A DNA stretch of 45,072 bases, from the NCBI GenBank assembly GCA_002352665.1, contig DEIV01000028.1:1-45072 (forward strand), given 5' to 3'. This DNA comes from Flavobacteriaceae bacterium UBA2765. GTDB lineage: Bacteria > Bacteroidota > Bacteroidia > Flavobacteriales > Flavobacteriaceae. The notes below the pieces were generated by a model. That model saw only the letters and a program-made list of their open reading frames with translations. It was not told the DNA's origin and searched no databases. This document shows, piece by piece, positions 26,697 through 34,266 of the stretch. Each line of letters begins with the position of its first letter. Positions within the stretch are counted from its first letter, which is position 1. The translations under genes were made by a program, and so were the position numbers.

Positions 26697-26981
26697 TTAT
26701 AAATTTATTGTCTCTAATGTTGGATTCTTTTCTTTAATCAAATTTATTTTCCAATCAATATGTCAATTTTTTAATTGTTTTTCTCTTAGAATAGCTTGAT
26801 TTATATCTGTAAACTCTTCATAATAAACCAAATCTATTAGATTGTATTTTTTAGTAAATTTAGAACCTTCACCTAACGCATGTTGAAAAACCCTTTTACT
26901 TAAATTAGTAGTAACGCCGATATAGAAAGTAGTTCTGTATTTATTTGTCACTATGTAAACATAACTTAATTTCATTTTCAT
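26697..26981 (-). pseudogene. GIY-YIG nuclease gene interrupted by one stop codon
   Basis: From the ATG at 26981 the frame reads 72 residues with the GIY-YIG fold: VYIVTN and FYIG motifs, catalytic Arg30 in NLSKRVFQH, and Glu67 in REKQLKN. A TGA at 26763-26765 then stops it, but the same frame continues as HIDWKINLIKEKNPTLE before a TAA at 26697-26699. From memory, full-length relatives have KxW at this point and continue with an R/DWKxxLI segment, so TGG to TGA is the simplest explanation. The 72-residue product still holds the catalytic residues and might retain activity, so truncated gene is the alternative. Such proteins are small stand-alone endonucleases common in Bacteroidetes. Confidence 0.8.
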
Positions 26982-26991
26982 AGATGATGTG

Positions 26992-27012
26992 ATGCTGAAA
27001 CGAGTTCAGCAT
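26992..27012. repeat. CTGAA palindrome, trpB side of cassette
   Basis: ATGCTGAA, loop ACGAG, TTCAGCAT, a perfect 8-bp stem 4 bp from the trpB stop codon. Confidence 0.75.
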
Positions 27013-27016
27013 GAAG

Positions 27017-28258
27017 TTACAATTTAAAATAATTGATATACGTATTCAAATCTTTATCACCTCTACCGGATAAACTCACCACAACAACATCATCAGCATT
27101 GAATTTTTTTTGTTCAAAAATTGCCAAAGCATGTGAGCTTTCTATAGCCGGGATAATGCCTTCTAATTTGCATAATGCCATTCCTGCTTTCATAGCTTGA
27201 TCATCGGTAACAGCTATAAATTCAGCTCTACCTGTTTTATATAAATGTGCATGCATTGGACCAACACCTGGATAATCTAAGCCTGCAGAAATAGAGTATG
27301 GCTCTATTATTTGTCCGTCATTGGTTTGCATCAACAGGGTTTTACTACCGTGAATAATACCTTCTTTCCCTAATATGGAAGTTGCAGCACTTTCACCTGA
27401 ATGCACCCCCAATCCTGCCGCTTCAACGGCAATTAATTTCACATCTGTATCCTCTAAAAAATGATAATAAGCTCCGGCAGCATTGCTACCGCCTCCAACA
27501 CAAGCAACGATATAGTCTGGCTTTAATTTTCCTTCTTTTTCTTGTAATTGCCATTGAATTTCTTCAGAAACAACAGATTGAAAACGTGCTACCATATCAG
27601 GATAAGGATGAGGCCCAACAACAGAGCCAATAATATAATGCGTATCGATGGGATTATTAATCCAATCGCGAATGGCTTCATTGGTAGCATCTTTAAGGGT
27701 TCTACTCCCTGATAATGCAGGAATTACAGTTGCCCCTAACATTTTCATTCTTGCTACATTTGGAGCTTGACGGGCAATATCTATTTCGCCCATATAAACT
27801 ATACATTCTAATCCCATTAATGCACAAACTGTAGCCGTAGCTACACCGTGTTGACCTGCACCTGTTTCAGCTATTATTCGCTTTTTACCTAAACGTTTTG
27901 CCATAAGAATCTGACCTATGGTATTATTTATTTTATGTGCACCGGTATGGTTAAGATCTTCTCGTTTTAAATATATTTTTGTTTGGTATTTTTCTGATAA
28001 TAGTTTAGCAAAATAAAGTGGAGATGGACGACCCACATAATCTTTCAACAATTGATCAAACTCACTTCTAAAGTCAGGTTCAGCCATTATTTTTAAATAA
28101 TTCTGACGTAATTCCTCTACATTAGGAAAGAGCATTTCCGGAATATATGCTCCTCCAAATTCTCCATAATAACCTTTATGGTTGATATTATAAAGCTCCT
28201 TCCCTCCCACAACCTCTGAACCTCCAATGGGAATAGCTGTGTTTTCTTGTTTAACCAT
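27017..28258 (-). CDS. trpB: Tryptophan synthase beta subunit
   Basis: PLP enzyme condensing indole with serine to give tryptophan. The start is taken as ATG 28258 (MVKQENTAIP), which overlaps the trpF stop by 8 bp (ATGGTTAA) and implies translational coupling; a longer start further upstream would overlap trpF extensively. The 413-residue product has the PLP lysine Lys109 in NHTGAHKIN, Glu131 in ETGAGQHG, the phosphate loop CVGGGSNAAG and the C-terminal SLSGRGDKD. The family length is normal. Confidence 0.98.
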   Translation of the reverse strand: MVKQENTAIPIGGSEVVGGKELYNINHKGYYGEFGGAYIPEMLFPNVEELRQNYLKIMAEPDFRSEFDQLLKDYVGRPSPLYFAKLLSEKYQTKIYLKREDLNHTGAHKINNTIGQILMAKRLGKKRIIAETGAGQHGVATATVCALMGLECIVYMGEIDIARQAPNVARMKMLGATVIPALSGSRTLKDATNEAIRDWINNPIDTHYIIGSVVGPHPYPDMVARFQSVVSEEIQWQLQEKEGKLKPDYIVACVGGGSNAAGAYYHFLEDTDVKLIAVEAAGLGVHSGESAATSILGKEGIIHGSKTLLMQTNDGQIIEPYSISAGLDYPGVGPMHAHLYKTGRAEFIAVTDDQAMKAGMALCKLEGIIPAIESSHALAIFEQKKFNADDVVVVSLSGRGDKDLNTYINYFKL

Positions 28259-28955
28259 GTTTAAGTTTATTTTTAAATTCTTTAATTTTATCTGCATCTT
28301 TTAACCCTGGTTCCATTTCAAACTTACTGTTAACATCAATGGCATAACAATATTTGGAATCTTGCCTTCGCAGGAATGACAAGACACTGTCAACCTCCTC
28401 CAACCCTATACCGCCACTTAAAAAATAGGGCTTGGTAGAAGGATAATTTTCTAAAACGGTCCAATCAAAAGTATAACCATTACCTCCGGGGTTTTTACCT
28501 TTTGTATCAAATAGATAATAATGACAAACAGCTTCATAGGATTGTAAAAGAGAGAAATCAAATTCATCTTTTATAGAGAATACTTTGATAACTTCAATTG
28601 GATTTGACCTTGAAAAGAGCTCTAGGTGATTGATTATAGCCTGACAAAATTCAGGACTCTCTTCACCATGTAATTGAATCATTTGTAAATTATGTTTTTT
28701 TACTTTATCAATAATTTCTTCTAGGGGTGCATTTACAAAAACACCAACTTTTTTTATACTCTGGGGTAATTCAGGAATATCATTCTCAAAAGATCTTATG
28801 GATTTTCCATAAAAAATAAAACCCATATAATCAGGTTGCAATGCTGCAATTTCGTTTATATTGTCTTTATATTTCATACCGCAGACTTTAAATCTCACAC
28901 CAGATCTCTTCAAAGAAGAAGGAATTTTATCGTTATAATTTGAATTTTGACTCAT
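28251..28955 (-). CDS. trpF: Phosphoribosylanthranilate isomerase
   Basis: Isomerises N-(5'-phosphoribosyl)anthranilate in the third step of the tryptophan pathway. Markers are FKVCGMKYKDNINE with the catalytic cysteine, LIQLHGEE-type QLHGEES, FDTKGKNPGGNG, SGGIGLEE and DVNSKFEMEPGLKD. At 234 residues it is 20-30 longer than usual, from a 20-residue N-terminal extension and an insertion at about 192-200 encoded by a palindromic repeat. The ATG overlaps the trpC stop by 1 bp (TAATG) and the stop overlaps trpB. Confidence 0.95.
   Translation of the reverse strand: MSQNSNYNDKIPSSLKRSGVRFKVCGMKYKDNINEIAALQPDYMGFIFYGKSIRSFENDIPELPQSIKKVGVFVNAPLEEIIDKVKKHNLQMIQLHGEESPEFCQAIINHLELFSRSNPIEVIKVFSIKDEFDFSLLQSYEAVCHYYLFDTKGKNPGGNGYTFDWTVLENYPSTKPYFLSGGIGLEEVDSVLSFLRRQDSKYCYAIDVNSKFEMEPGLKDADKIKEFKNKLKHG
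28356..28382. repeat. In-frame palindromic repeat in trpF
   Basis: On the minus strand the repeat runs TTGTCATTCCTGCGAAGG then CAAGATTCC, with an imperfect palindromic core CCTGCGAAGG. It encodes LSFLRRQDS (TrpF about 192-200), between SGGIGLEEVD and the conserved AIDVNSKFE. The TCATTCCTGCGNAGG type is a recurrent dispersed repeat in several bacterial groups, known to me from general experience. Confidence 0.6.
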
Positions 28956-29740
28956 TATTTTTTCAATGCATTAATATATGCCTTTGCACTTTTACCGGCA
29001 TCTTCAGTTTTCATAAAACTTTCACCAATTAGAAATCCTTTATATCCATAAGGTTGTAATGCCTTAATTGTATTTACATTGCTAATACCACTTTCAGATA
29101 CTTTTACAAAGTCATTGGGTATTTTATCAGCTAAATTTTTACTGTTATCCAAACTGACTTCAAATGTTTTTAAGTTTCTATTATTAACACCCAGCAGATC
29201 TAAACTTGGCATGATTGATTTTTGCAATTCATCTTCATTATGAACTTCTAAAAGCACCTCAAGCCCCATATTTTTAGCAAACTCAGAAAAATATTTAATC
29301 TCTTTTTTAGACAATATTGATGCAATCAACAATATTACATCAGCCCCATAGGCTTTTGCTTCTACCAACTGATATTCATCAATTATAAATTCCTTTCTCA
29401 ATAAAGGCAAATTGCAACTAGCCCGTGCCATTAATAGATCATCTAATGAACCACCAAAATATTTAGCATCCGTTAAGACTGACATTCCACAAACGCCTGC
29501 ATTTTCATAATCTTTTGCAACATCAAATACATTTAGACTGGTATTGATAATTGATTTTGAAGGAGATCTACGCTTATGTTCAGCAATGATACCAGTATTA
29601 CTTTCTTTTAATCTATTTGACAAGGAAATTGTTGTTTTGCTAAATAATTTTTTTTGTTCCAATTCTGATATCGGCACAACATTTTTTCGAAGTTCAACTT
29701 CAATATATTTATCAGCAATAATTTTTTCTAAAATGGTCAT
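28955..29740 (-). CDS. trpC: Indole-3-glycerol-phosphate synthase
   Basis: Closes the indole ring from carboxyphenylamino-deoxyribulose phosphate. The 261-residue TIM barrel shows EHKRRSPSK (54-62, with the catalytic Lys56), VLTDAKYFGGS, LLRKEFIIDEYQ, LLEVHNEDE, GVNNRNLKTF and VSESGIS, all in the standard order. The stop codon overlaps the trpF ATG. It is separate from trpF here, unlike the enterobacterial fusion. Confidence 0.97.
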   Translation of the reverse strand: MTILEKIIADKYIEVELRKNVVPISELEQKKLFSKTTISLSNRLKESNTGIIAEHKRRSPSKSIINTSLNVFDVAKDYENAGVCGMSVLTDAKYFGGSLDDLLMARASCNLPLLRKEFIIDEYQLVEAKAYGADVILLIASILSKKEIKYFSEFAKNMGLEVLLEVHNEDELQKSIMPSLDLLGVNNRNLKTFEVSLDNSKNLADKIPNDFVKVSESGISNVNTIKALQPYGYKGFLIGESFMKTEDAGKSAKAYINALKK

Positions 29741-29813
29741 TATTTTAATCTCTTCTAATTATATCATAACCCTTGAGGTACTGAAACTCTCAAAATATTG
29801 GGATAAGACGACA

Positions 29814-30809
29814 CTATTTGTCACTAATGAATTGTAATCTATTTAACACTTCTAATCCTTTACCAATTAACAACGACTCTTTTGCCAATTCAAACCCTTC
29901 TTTTGGTGTTAAATTTTTAACGGTTGCAATAGCCATTCCTGCATTAGCGGACACCACATTATTTTGAGCATCTGTACCTTGGCCACTAATGATCTTTATA
30001 AAAATATTAGCGGAATCTTCTACGGTATTTCCTCCAAATATATCAGTTTGTTGAATTTTACCTACTCCAAAATCTTCTGGGCTAAGCATATTTTCAGAAT
30101 GATTTGAGAGTATTTTTGTGTTTCCTGTTAAGGAAATTTCATCATAACCATCTATAGCATGTAAAATGGCAAAGTTCTTATCAGATTTTTGATAAAGATA
30201 GCTATACATCCTTGCCAATTCTAAATTAAATACGCCCACCAATTGATTTTTTGGAAAGGACGGATTTACCATGGGGCCTAACATATTAAAAAAGGTTTTA
30301 ACACCTAGAGCTTTTCGGATGGGCGCAACATTTTTCATTGCAGGATGAAACAATGGAGCATGTAAGACACAAATACCAGCTGTATCTAAACATTTCCTTA
30401 AAAAGTCTACATCGTTACTAAACTTTATACCTAAAAATTCCATTACATTGCTAGATCCTGAAACGGAAGATACCCCATAATTACCGTGTTTAGTTACATG
30501 TATTCCAGCTCCTGCGGTGACAAAAGAGGATAATGTTGAAATATTAAATGTGTTTTTTCCATCACCACCGGTACCACATAAATCTATGGTATTATATTCA
30601 GAAAAATCAACCGCTAAACATAACTCCAATAACGCATCTCGAAAGCCTTCCAACTCCTCAACAGTAATACTTCTCATCATATAAACTGTTAAAAAAGAGG
30701 CAATCTGACTAGGATTATAATCTCCTTTTGAAATATTTACCAATACATTTTTAGCCTCCTCTTTTGAGATGGTTTCATGATTGATCAACCTGTTTAATAT
30801 TTGTTTCAT
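29814..30809 (-). CDS. trpD: Anthranilate phosphoribosyltransferase
   Basis: Transfers phosphoribose from PRPP to anthranilate. The 331-residue product has the helical N-terminal domain, then LCGTGGDGKNTFNIST (78-92) for PRPP binding, KHGNYGVSS, and LGPMVNPSFPKNQLVGV. It is stand-alone rather than fused to trpG. The 100 bp before it contains a palindromic repeat; the 73 bp after it to trpC contains no recognised site. Confidence 0.97.
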   Translation of the reverse strand: MKQILNRLINHETISKEEAKNVLVNISKGDYNPSQIASFLTVYMMRSITVEELEGFRDALLELCLAVDFSEYNTIDLCGTGGDGKNTFNISTLSSFVTAGAGIHVTKHGNYGVSSVSGSSNVMEFLGIKFSNDVDFLRKCLDTAGICVLHAPLFHPAMKNVAPIRKALGVKTFFNMLGPMVNPSFPKNQLVGVFNLELARMYSYLYQKSDKNFAILHAIDGYDEISLTGNTKILSNHSENMLSPEDFGVGKIQQTDIFGGNTVEDSANIFIKIISGQGTDAQNNVVSANAGMAIATVKNLTPKEGFELAKESLLIGKGLEVLNRLQFISDK

Positions 30810-30810
30810 T

Positions 30811-30837
30811 CTCCTGCTAACCTCCCCAAAGGGGAGG
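30811..30837. repeat. GC-rich palindrome between trpG and trpD
   Basis: CTCCTGCTAACCTCCCC, loop AAA, GGGGAGG form a perfect 7-bp stem at 30821-30837, ending a few bases from the trpD ATG. Same plan as the leuS and 15725-15755 elements. Next to it, 30875-30905 carries loosely repeated CAGT/GCAGT words on the minus strand. Confidence 0.7.
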
Positions 30838-30909
30838 AATTATTATGTTAATTATTTTTTTTTAGTACACTAACAGTAAACAATATAAACTGCCAACTGG
30901 AGACCACTG

Positions 30910-31476
30910 CTAACTATTCACCCAATTCTCTAACATTCGTTTTCCGTCAGGTGTTAATACCGATTCCGGATGGTACTGTACTCCTTTCACATCGTATTTT
31001 TTATGTCGTAATGACATGATCTGTCCGTTTTCATCAAAAGAAGTTGCTTCTAAATCTTCAGGTAAATCATTATCTACTACCCAAGAATGATAGCGACCAA
31101 CTTCAAAGGTTTTATTTAACCCAGCAAACAAAGATTCATCATTAACAGTAACATTTATATGGGTTGCAACACCATGATAAACGGTATCTAAATTTATGAT
31201 CTTGCCACCAAAAACTTCTCCAATGGCTTGTTGTCCTAAACAAACCCCTAAAATACTTTTAGTTGGAGCATATTCTTTTATAATCTCTTTTAACAACCCT
31301 GCTTCATCAGGTATTCCAGGCCCAGGTGAGAGTACAATTTTATCAAATGCTGCTACCTCATCCAATGCTAATTGATCATTCCTTTTTACCGTAACGTCAC
31401 AGCCTAAATCTTCAAGGTAATGTACCAAATTATAGGTAAAACTATCATAATTATCTATTACTAATATTTTTTTCAT
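30910..31476 (-). CDS. trpG: Anthranilate synthase component II (glutamine amidotransferase)
   Basis: Supplies ammonia from glutamine to TrpE. The 188-residue class I amidotransferase contains the nucleophile Cys79 in GVCLGQQAIGE, and the His168/Glu170 pair in QYHPESVLTPDG, with the NYDSFTYNLV N-terminus and SPGPGIPDE loop typical of TrpG/PabA. Position between trpE and trpD supports TrpG over PabA, although such subunits can serve both pathways. Confidence 0.97.
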   Translation of the reverse strand: MKKILVIDNYDSFTYNLVHYLEDLGCDVTVKRNDQLALDEVAAFDKIVLSPGPGIPDEAGLLKEIIKEYAPTKSILGVCLGQQAIGEVFGGKIINLDTVYHGVATHINVTVNDESLFAGLNKTFEVGRYHSWVVDNDLPEDLEATSFDENGQIMSLRHKKYDVKGVQYHPESVLTPDGKRMLENWVNS

Positions 31477-31493
31477 TTACTTCTTTTATATAC

Positions 31494-31512
31494 TACTGAG
31501 ACTAATTCAGTA
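31494..31512. repeat. CTGA-type palindrome between trpE and trpG
   Basis: TACTGA, a 7-base loop, TCAGTA. It resembles the hairpins around the GIY-YIG cassette but is diverged. A still weaker relative (GATACT/AGTATT) lies at 32946-32967, between trpE and the attenuator. Confidence 0.45.
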
Positions 31513-31523
31513 TGTTGTTGCAC

Positions 31524-32927
31524 TTACACCCTTTCTGCTAATTCAATGGCTTTTGTTAAGGCACCTAATTTATTATAAACTTCTTGTAACTCATTCTCTG
31601 GATCGGATTTTGATACCAATCCGGCTCCGGCTTGCCAATGTAATTCATGATTTTTACTTAAAAAGGTTCTTATCATAATTGCATGGTTAAAATTACCATC
31701 AAAATCCATAAAACCGATGGCTCCTCCATAAAAAGTTCTATTCGTTTTTTCATATTGCTCAATCAATTGCATGGCTCTATGTTTAGGAGCTCCACTTAAA
31801 GTACCTGCAGGAAAAGTATCAGCCACCACTTGCATTGTTGATGTTTCTTGATGTTTTTTCCCTATTACCTTGCTTACCAAATGGATAACATGTGAAAAAA
31901 ATTGAACATCTCTATAAGTTTCAACTTTGACTTTACTACCATGACGACTTAAATCATTTCTTGCCAAATCTACCAACATTACATGTTCTGCATTTTCTTT
32001 TTCATCAATGGCCAATTGTTTAGCTAGATCTGCATCTTGCTGATCGTTCCCCGAACGTTTAAAAGTACCTGCTATAGGATGAATTTCCGCTTGTCCATCT
32101 TTGACAATTAATTGGGCCTCTGGTGAACTCCCAAAAATTTTAAAATTGCCATAATCAAAATAAAACAAATATGGTGAAGGGTTAATACTTCTTAAGGTTC
32201 TATATACATTAAACTCATCTCCTTTAAAATGTTGTTTAAATTTTTTTGACAATACCAATTGAAATACATCTCCTCTAGCACAATGTTTTTTGGCAATTTT
32301 AACCTGTTCTTTATATTCACTGTCAGAAAGGTTTGAGCTTATTTCTCCTTCTTGTGAAAATCTATAAGTAGTAAAGTTTTGTGCTTTAATAAGTTGATGA
32401 ATACCTTCAATATTACTTTTTGTATTAAAATCATGTGTAAAAATATAGGCGTGATTCTTAAAGTGATTGATGGCAATAATATTTTGATAAACAGCATAAT
32501 AAATATCTGGAATATCTAATGAATTTTCCTTTTGTAAAATTTCAATATCTTCAAAATATCTAACAGCATCATAAGTTGTATATCCAAAAATTCCGTTATT
32601 TATAAATTTAAAATGCTGATCTTTTTCAATTTCAAAACGTTGTGAAAACAAGTGAATTTCATTTGGGACATCCGTGTTTTTATCAATTATTTTTTGGGTT
32701 GTGCTACCGTCTGGGAAAACTTGAATAATTTTTTCATCTTGTACTTTTATGGAAGCTATAGGGCTAAAACAGATATAAGAAAAACCATTGTCATTAGCAT
32801 GATAATCACTACTTTCTAACAAAATGCTATTTGGATATCTATCACGAATTTTCAAATAAACACTTACCGGTGTAATAGTATCCGCAATTATTTTTTTATG
32901 ACTTGTTTTAAGACTGTATTTTTTCAT
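31524..32927 (-). CDS. trpE: Anthranilate synthase component I
   Basis: Converts chorismate to anthranilate with TrpG. The start is ATG 32927 (MKKYSLKTSH); the frame is open further upstream but that segment runs across the attenuator terminator and is not protein-like. The 467-residue product has the LLESS tryptophan-binding motif (36-40), indicating feedback inhibition, and the chorismate-binding core: SPEAQL, HPIAGTFKRSGNDQQDADLA, DEKENAEHVMLVDLARND, FPAGTLSGAPKHRA and the C-terminal QAGAGLVSKSDPENE. It heads the structural genes downstream of the leader peptide. Confidence 0.97.
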   Translation of the reverse strand: MKKYSLKTSHKKIIADTITPVSVYLKIRDRYPNSILLESSDYHANDNGFSYICFSPIASIKVQDEKIIQVFPDGSTTQKIIDKNTDVPNEIHLFSQRFEIEKDQHFKFINNGIFGYTTYDAVRYFEDIEILQKENSLDIPDIYYAVYQNIIAINHFKNHAYIFTHDFNTKSNIEGIHQLIKAQNFTTYRFSQEGEISSNLSDSEYKEQVKIAKKHCARGDVFQLVLSKKFKQHFKGDEFNVYRTLRSINPSPYLFYFDYGNFKIFGSSPEAQLIVKDGQAEIHPIAGTFKRSGNDQQDADLAKQLAIDEKENAEHVMLVDLARNDLSRHGSKVKVETYRDVQFFSHVIHLVSKVIGKKHQETSTMQVVADTFPAGTLSGAPKHRAMQLIEQYEKTNRTFYGGAIGFMDFDGNFNHAIMIRTFLSKNHELHWQAGAGLVSKSDPENELQEVYNKLGALTKAIELAERV

Positions 32928-32976
32928 TTGTGTTTTGTTTGATGAGATACTGAAAAAATGTAGTATTTCGTAAACT

Positions 32977-33007
32977 AAAAAAAGGCTTGTCGTGAATGAC
33001 AAGCCTT
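32977..33007 (-). terminator. trp attenuator terminator
   Basis: On the minus strand AAGGCTTGTC, loop ATTCAC, GACAAGCCTT followed by an uninterrupted T run (32977-32983). A perfect 10-bp stem plus U tract 36 bp downstream of the leader-peptide stop and about 50 bp before the trpE ATG is a standard intrinsic terminator. Confidence 0.88.
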
Positions 33008-33040
33008 GTTATTTTTAATTTAAATATACAATTAGGTTTA

Positions 33041-33075
33041 ATTCACGAATTTGCGTTTCGAAAATTCCACCACCA
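33041..33075 (-). promoter_or_regulatory. Antiterminator strand and tandem Trp codons of the trp leader
   Basis: TCGTGAAT at 33041-33048, which spans the leader stop codon, is complementary over 8 bases to ATTCACGA at 32990-32997 in the loop and descending arm of the terminator. Just upstream, GAATTT after the Trp codons can pair with AAATTC before TCGTGAAT. So a ribosome stalled at the TGG codons would favour antitermination, and one that reaches the stop would mask this strand and allow termination. Confidence 0.6.
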
Positions 33076-33099
33076 AGTATGATTTAAAATTGAGTTCAT
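33043..33099 (-). CDS. trpL: trp operon leader peptide
   Basis: An 18-codon reading frame, MNSILNHTWWWNFRNANS, starts 19 bp after the promoter's -7 box and carries three consecutive TGG codons at 33067-33075. It is preceded by CAAATAAACAC, compatible with the A-rich leaders of flavobacterial genes. Position before an intrinsic terminator and trpE identifies it as an attenuation leader: starvation for charged tRNA-Trp should stall the ribosome at the WWW run. The peptide itself is not expected to have a function. Confidence 0.85.
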   Translation of the reverse strand: MNSILNHTWWWNFRNANS

Positions 33100-33117
33100 G
33101 TGTTTATTTGATTGAGA

Positions 33118-33147
33118 CAAATTTAGAATTTTTTTTCAGTATTCAAA
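33118..33147 (-). promoter_or_regulatory. trp operon promoter
   Basis: On the minus strand TTTG (33144-33147), an 18-bp spacer and TAAATTTG (33118-33125) give a full match to the Bacteroidetes -33/-7 pattern. Transcription would begin near 33111, leaving a leader of about 185 nt before trpE. Confidence 0.8.
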
Positions 33148-33181
33148 GAATTTTTAAAAAAAATTTCATCTTTTTATTTTT

Positions 33182-34252
33182 TTAAGGAACCAATTGTACT
33201 TCTTTCCAAATTGTACCATTATGGAAATACAATTTACCATCAGTATTTACGTATAAATCTCCTAAGGATCCAGTAGGGGCTGCAGCTAAAGGTTCTAATC
33301 TCATAGCACCGCTTATGTGAACTTTTTGCAAAGGATCTTCAACGCCTATGCCTAAATTACCTTTTAGATAAGAATCTGCATCAGAATTTGAATAGATTGC
33401 ATAATTATTATTAGTACCTTTATTAAAATTACCACTAATAAAAAGTCCATAACTATTCGTGGTAGTTCCTGTACCTCCATAATCAATATATTCTCCAAAA
33501 GCATCTGTAATTGTACCATCGTTTTTTATAATGGAATATATTGAATATGCATCTGCTATTGATTTTCCAACATCATTTTGTATTCTAAGACTATTGGCAA
33601 CACTTGTAGTCATTGTGCCAGAATTTGTAATTTTAACTCCTGATCCGAAAGTTTCACCTACAATGCCAAAATTATTAATCTCTGATCTAGAGCCATCAGC
33701 AATGGTAATTGTTCCATTCGCACCATTTTCTATAGTACTTCTTGTTCCTATTGCAAAAGCAATAGTCCCAGTACTTTCATTACTTACTGAACTAGTAACA
33801 CCATACGTTGATCCACTTGTGCCGGTTCCTTCAAATATTGCATTAGCTGAAATTCCTCGATTATGATCATCAGTAGATTTTCTACTCTCAACATTAAGTT
33901 TGTGTGGGCCAGGAATATTTATCCCAATAAGAACTTTCCCTTCATAATATGCAATATCTGGAGTAGCTCCATCCACAAATTTACCTGCTCCTCCAACGCC
34001 TTCTTTCCAAACTGTACCATCATTTGTCCATACAGATTTTGTTTCTGTATCAAAAACTTGTAAACCCACTGCAGGACTTGCAATGGCGGTTCTTTGTACT
34101 GTTGTCATTCTAGGCATTAAAAAACCTTTGTCTGTTGCAGTAATGTCTAAAGCAGAAGATGCATCAGGAGTCGTAGTACCTATACCTACTTGTGCAAAAC
34201 TTACATAAGTAATAGCAAAAATCAATATTGTTATTTTTATACTTTTATTCAT
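33182..34252 (-). CDS. Secreted beta-rich protein with GIGTTTP N-terminal repeat
   Basis: A 356-residue exported protein. After a signal peptide (to about residue 20) it starts QVGIGTTTPDASSALDI, a motif common at the N-terminus of Bacteroidetes surface proteins that resemble phage tail-fibre domains, followed by GFLMPRMTTVQRTAI. The middle is rich in Gly, Thr and Asn with many short beta-strand repeats. A second copy of the theme (NLGIGVEDPLQKVHISGAM) precedes a GDLYVNTDGKLYFHNGT ending that mirrors VWTNDGTVWKEG earlier on. No type IX sorting domain is seen. It follows the T9SS protein by 14 bp and is probably coexpressed. A role in adhesion is a guess. Confidence 0.7.
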   Translation of the reverse strand: MNKSIKITILIFAITYVSFAQVGIGTTTPDASSALDITATDKGFLMPRMTTVQRTAIASPAVGLQVFDTETKSVWTNDGTVWKEGVGGAGKFVDGATPDIAYYEGKVLIGINIPGPHKLNVESRKSTDDHNRGISANAIFEGTGTSGSTYGVTSSVSNESTGTIAFAIGTRSTIENGANGTITIADGSRSEINNFGIVGETFGSGVKITNSGTMTTSVANSLRIQNDVGKSIADAYSIYSIIKNDGTITDAFGEYIDYGGTGTTTNSYGLFISGNFNKGTNNNYAIYSNSDADSYLKGNLGIGVEDPLQKVHISGAMRLEPLAAAPTGSLGDLYVNTDGKLYFHNGTIWKEVQLVP

Positions 34253-34266
34253 AACTCTAATTTATC

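Larger units (their letters stand above)
26669..27012. mobile_element. GIY-YIG nuclease cassette bracketed by CTGAA palindromes, in the trp operon
   Basis: The stretch between trpB and trpA consists of a hairpin at 26669-26695, a GIY-YIG coding region on the minus strand (26697-26981) and a second hairpin at 26992-27012. Both hairpins have perfect 8-bp stems of the form NNNCTGAA-N5-TTCAGNNN with different outer bases. The coding stop lies 1 bp from the left hairpin. The unit reads as one inserted cassette. Confidence 0.6.

Noticed and set aside
28894..28955. N-terminal extension of TrpF with a CTTC-TTT-GAAG hairpin, perhaps another repeat-derived insert
   Set aside because: The stem is only 4 bp and the wording too diverged to assign to a repeat family; the extension is noted under trpF only.
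29741..29813. GTACTGAAACTCTCAAAATATTGGG between trpD and trpC, possibly a decayed CTGAA hairpin
   Set aside because: Only one arm is recognisable.
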